From NCBI GenBank assembly GCA_902783905.1, contig CACZSP010000301.1, positions 1-6,006 on the forward strand: a stretch of DNA of 6,006 bases, given 5' to 3'. This document shows positions 5,155 through 6,006 of this stretch, piece after piece. Each line of letters opens with the position of its first letter. The stretch's first letter is position 1. The DNA is from an uncultured Ruminococcus sp. (lineage in GTDB: Bacteria; Bacillota; Clostridia; Oscillospirales; CAG-272). The notes beneath the pieces are model-generated. The model was not told the DNA's origin and ran no database searches. It saw only the letters and a program-made list of their open reading frames with translations. A program made the translations under genes and the position numbers.

Positions 5155-6006
5155 TCATTCCCCCGCGTGGGAGATACCGAGTATCTCCAGTTCCTTTTCA
5201 TTCAGTCCGACTCCGCGGAGCATAAGCCGGTTGCCCCGCAGGGCTTCGATCGAGTTGATCCCCATTCCGCCCATCATTTCCATTATCTCGTGACGCCAGG
5301 CGGTCATAAGATTGACAAGGCGCTCGCAACCGATATCCGGATTGAGCCGTTTTACCAGATCAGGACGCTGTGTGGCGATCCCCCAGTTGCATTTTCCCGA
5401 CTGGCAGGTACGGCAGAGATGGCATCCGAGAGCGAGAAGCGCCGCCGTGGCGATATAACAGGCGTCGGCTCCGAGGGCGACCGCCTTGACCACGTCGGCA
5501 GCCGAGCGGATAGATCCTCCGGCCACGAGAGAAACGTTGTTTCTGATCCCCTCGTCGCGCAGGCGCTGATCGACGGCGGCAAGCGCCAGTTCTATCGGGA
5601 TGCCAACGTTGTCGCGTATCCTTGTCGGGGCCGCGCCGGTCCCTCCGCGGAAGCCGTCTATGGCGATTATGTCGGCTCCGCTACGCGCGATGCCGCTGGC
5701 TATCGCGGCGATATTGTGGACCGCCGCGACCTTTACGATGACCGGCTTTTTGTACTGCGTCGCCTCCTTGAGCGAAAAAACAAGCTGGCGCAGGTCTTCT
5801 ATCGAATAAATGTCGTGATGCGGCGCCGGGGATATCGCGTCCGAGCCCTCCGGGATCATGCGCGTCCGAGACACGTCTCCAACGATCTTCGCGCCGGGAA
5901 GATGCCCGCCGATACCCGGCTTGGCTCCCTGTCCCATCTTGATCTCGATGGCGGCGCCTGCGTTGAGGTAGTCCTCGTGTACGCCGAACCGGCCCGACGC
6001 CACCTG
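5155..6006 (-). CDS. gltB: Glutamate synthase FMN/3Fe-4S synthase subunit, 3' part (5' end outside window)
   Basis: The C-terminal 283 residues of the GOGAT synthase domain, a TIM barrel that uses FMN to reduce the imine formed from 2-oxoglutarate and ammonia to glutamate. Motifs, numbered from the first visible residue: QVASGRFGV (1-9), KMGQGAKPGIGGHLPG (23-38), SPAPHHDIYSIEDL (59-72), the FMN phosphate-binding GADIIAIDGFRGGTGAAP (110-127) and GGSIRSAADVVKAVALGAD (163-181). Cys195, Cys201 and Cys206 have the C-x5-C-x4-C spacing of the 3Fe-4S cluster in GltB, with an extra Cys198, followed by GIATQ. The gene ends only about 75 residues after this motif with no GXGXG domain, which is encoded separately downstream; this is the split, archaeal-type (GltB2) form. 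The amidotransferase subunit should lie further upstream. The stop at 5157-5155 is 3 bases before the ATG of the Fe-S gene. Confidence 0.95.
   Translation of the reverse strand, partial: QVASGRFGVHEDYLNAGAAIEIKMGQGAKPGIGGHLPGAKIVGDVSRTRMIPEGSDAISPAPHHDIYSIEDLRQLVFSLKEATQYKKPVIVKVAAVHNIAAIASGIARSGADIIAIDGFRGGTGAAPTRIRDNVGIPIELALAAVDQRLRDEGIRNNVSLVAGGSIRSAADVVKAVALGADACYIATAALLALGCHLCRTCQSGKCNWGIATQRPDLVKRLNPDIGCERLVNLMTAWRHEIMEMMGGMGINSIEALRGNRLMLRGVGLNEKELEILGISHAGE

Overview
The window (about 6 kb, moderately GC-rich coding DNA broken by very AT-rich or hairpin-rich spacers) looks like a chromosome segment from an anaerobic, low-oxygen Firmicute of the class Clostridia, probably an uncultured gut-type lineage. 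The reasons are the split, archaeal-type glutamate synthase genes, a 4Fe-4S electron-transfer protein in the same operon, an ANTAR-type regulator next to glnA, strong AAGGAG-like ribosome sites, and palindromic intergenic repeats of a kind I associate from memory with Oscillospiraceae-like genomes. The taxonomic call is inference.

Layout. At the left edge is the 3' end of a plus-strand D-alanine--D-alanine ligase gene (2-412). It meets a minus-strand transcription unit head-on across a 142-bp gap (413-554) that holds an A/T-only palindrome and a perfect 17-bp-stem hairpin. Everything else is on the minus strand. In transcription order (right to left): the 3' part of an FMN/3Fe-4S glutamate synthase synthase subunit (6006-5155), a protein with four predicted 4Fe-4S clusters (5151-4711), an FAD/NAD(P)H oxidoreductase (4714-3485), a GXGXG glutamate synthase subunit (3482-2763), glutamine synthetase (2747-1542), a roughly 370-bp repeat-mosaic spacer, and an ANTAR-domain response-regulator-like protein (1142-555). 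The first five genes are separated by -4 to +15 bp and are almost certainly one operon.

Together they encode a complete GS-GOGAT ammonium-assimilation module apart from the glutaminase (class II amidotransferase) subunit, which would be expected upstream, outside the window. NAD(P)H electrons would enter through the FAD protein, pass the Fe-S protein, and reach the FMN synthase subunit that makes glutamate. Glutamine synthetase regenerates glutamine. The ANTAR protein is a likely RNA-binding antiterminator for nitrogen control.

The most interesting points are: (1) the ANTAR protein's receiver domain has lost its phosphoacceptor Asp (Asn59) and the acidic pocket; (2) its TTG start is preceded by an A8G9 homopolymer tract that is the ribosome-binding site; (3) a hairpin-rich composite inverted-repeat element lies between glnA and this regulator, with a repeat arm one base after the glnA stop; (4) the glutamine synthetase is short at its C-terminus and has Lys where the active-site flap normally has Glu.
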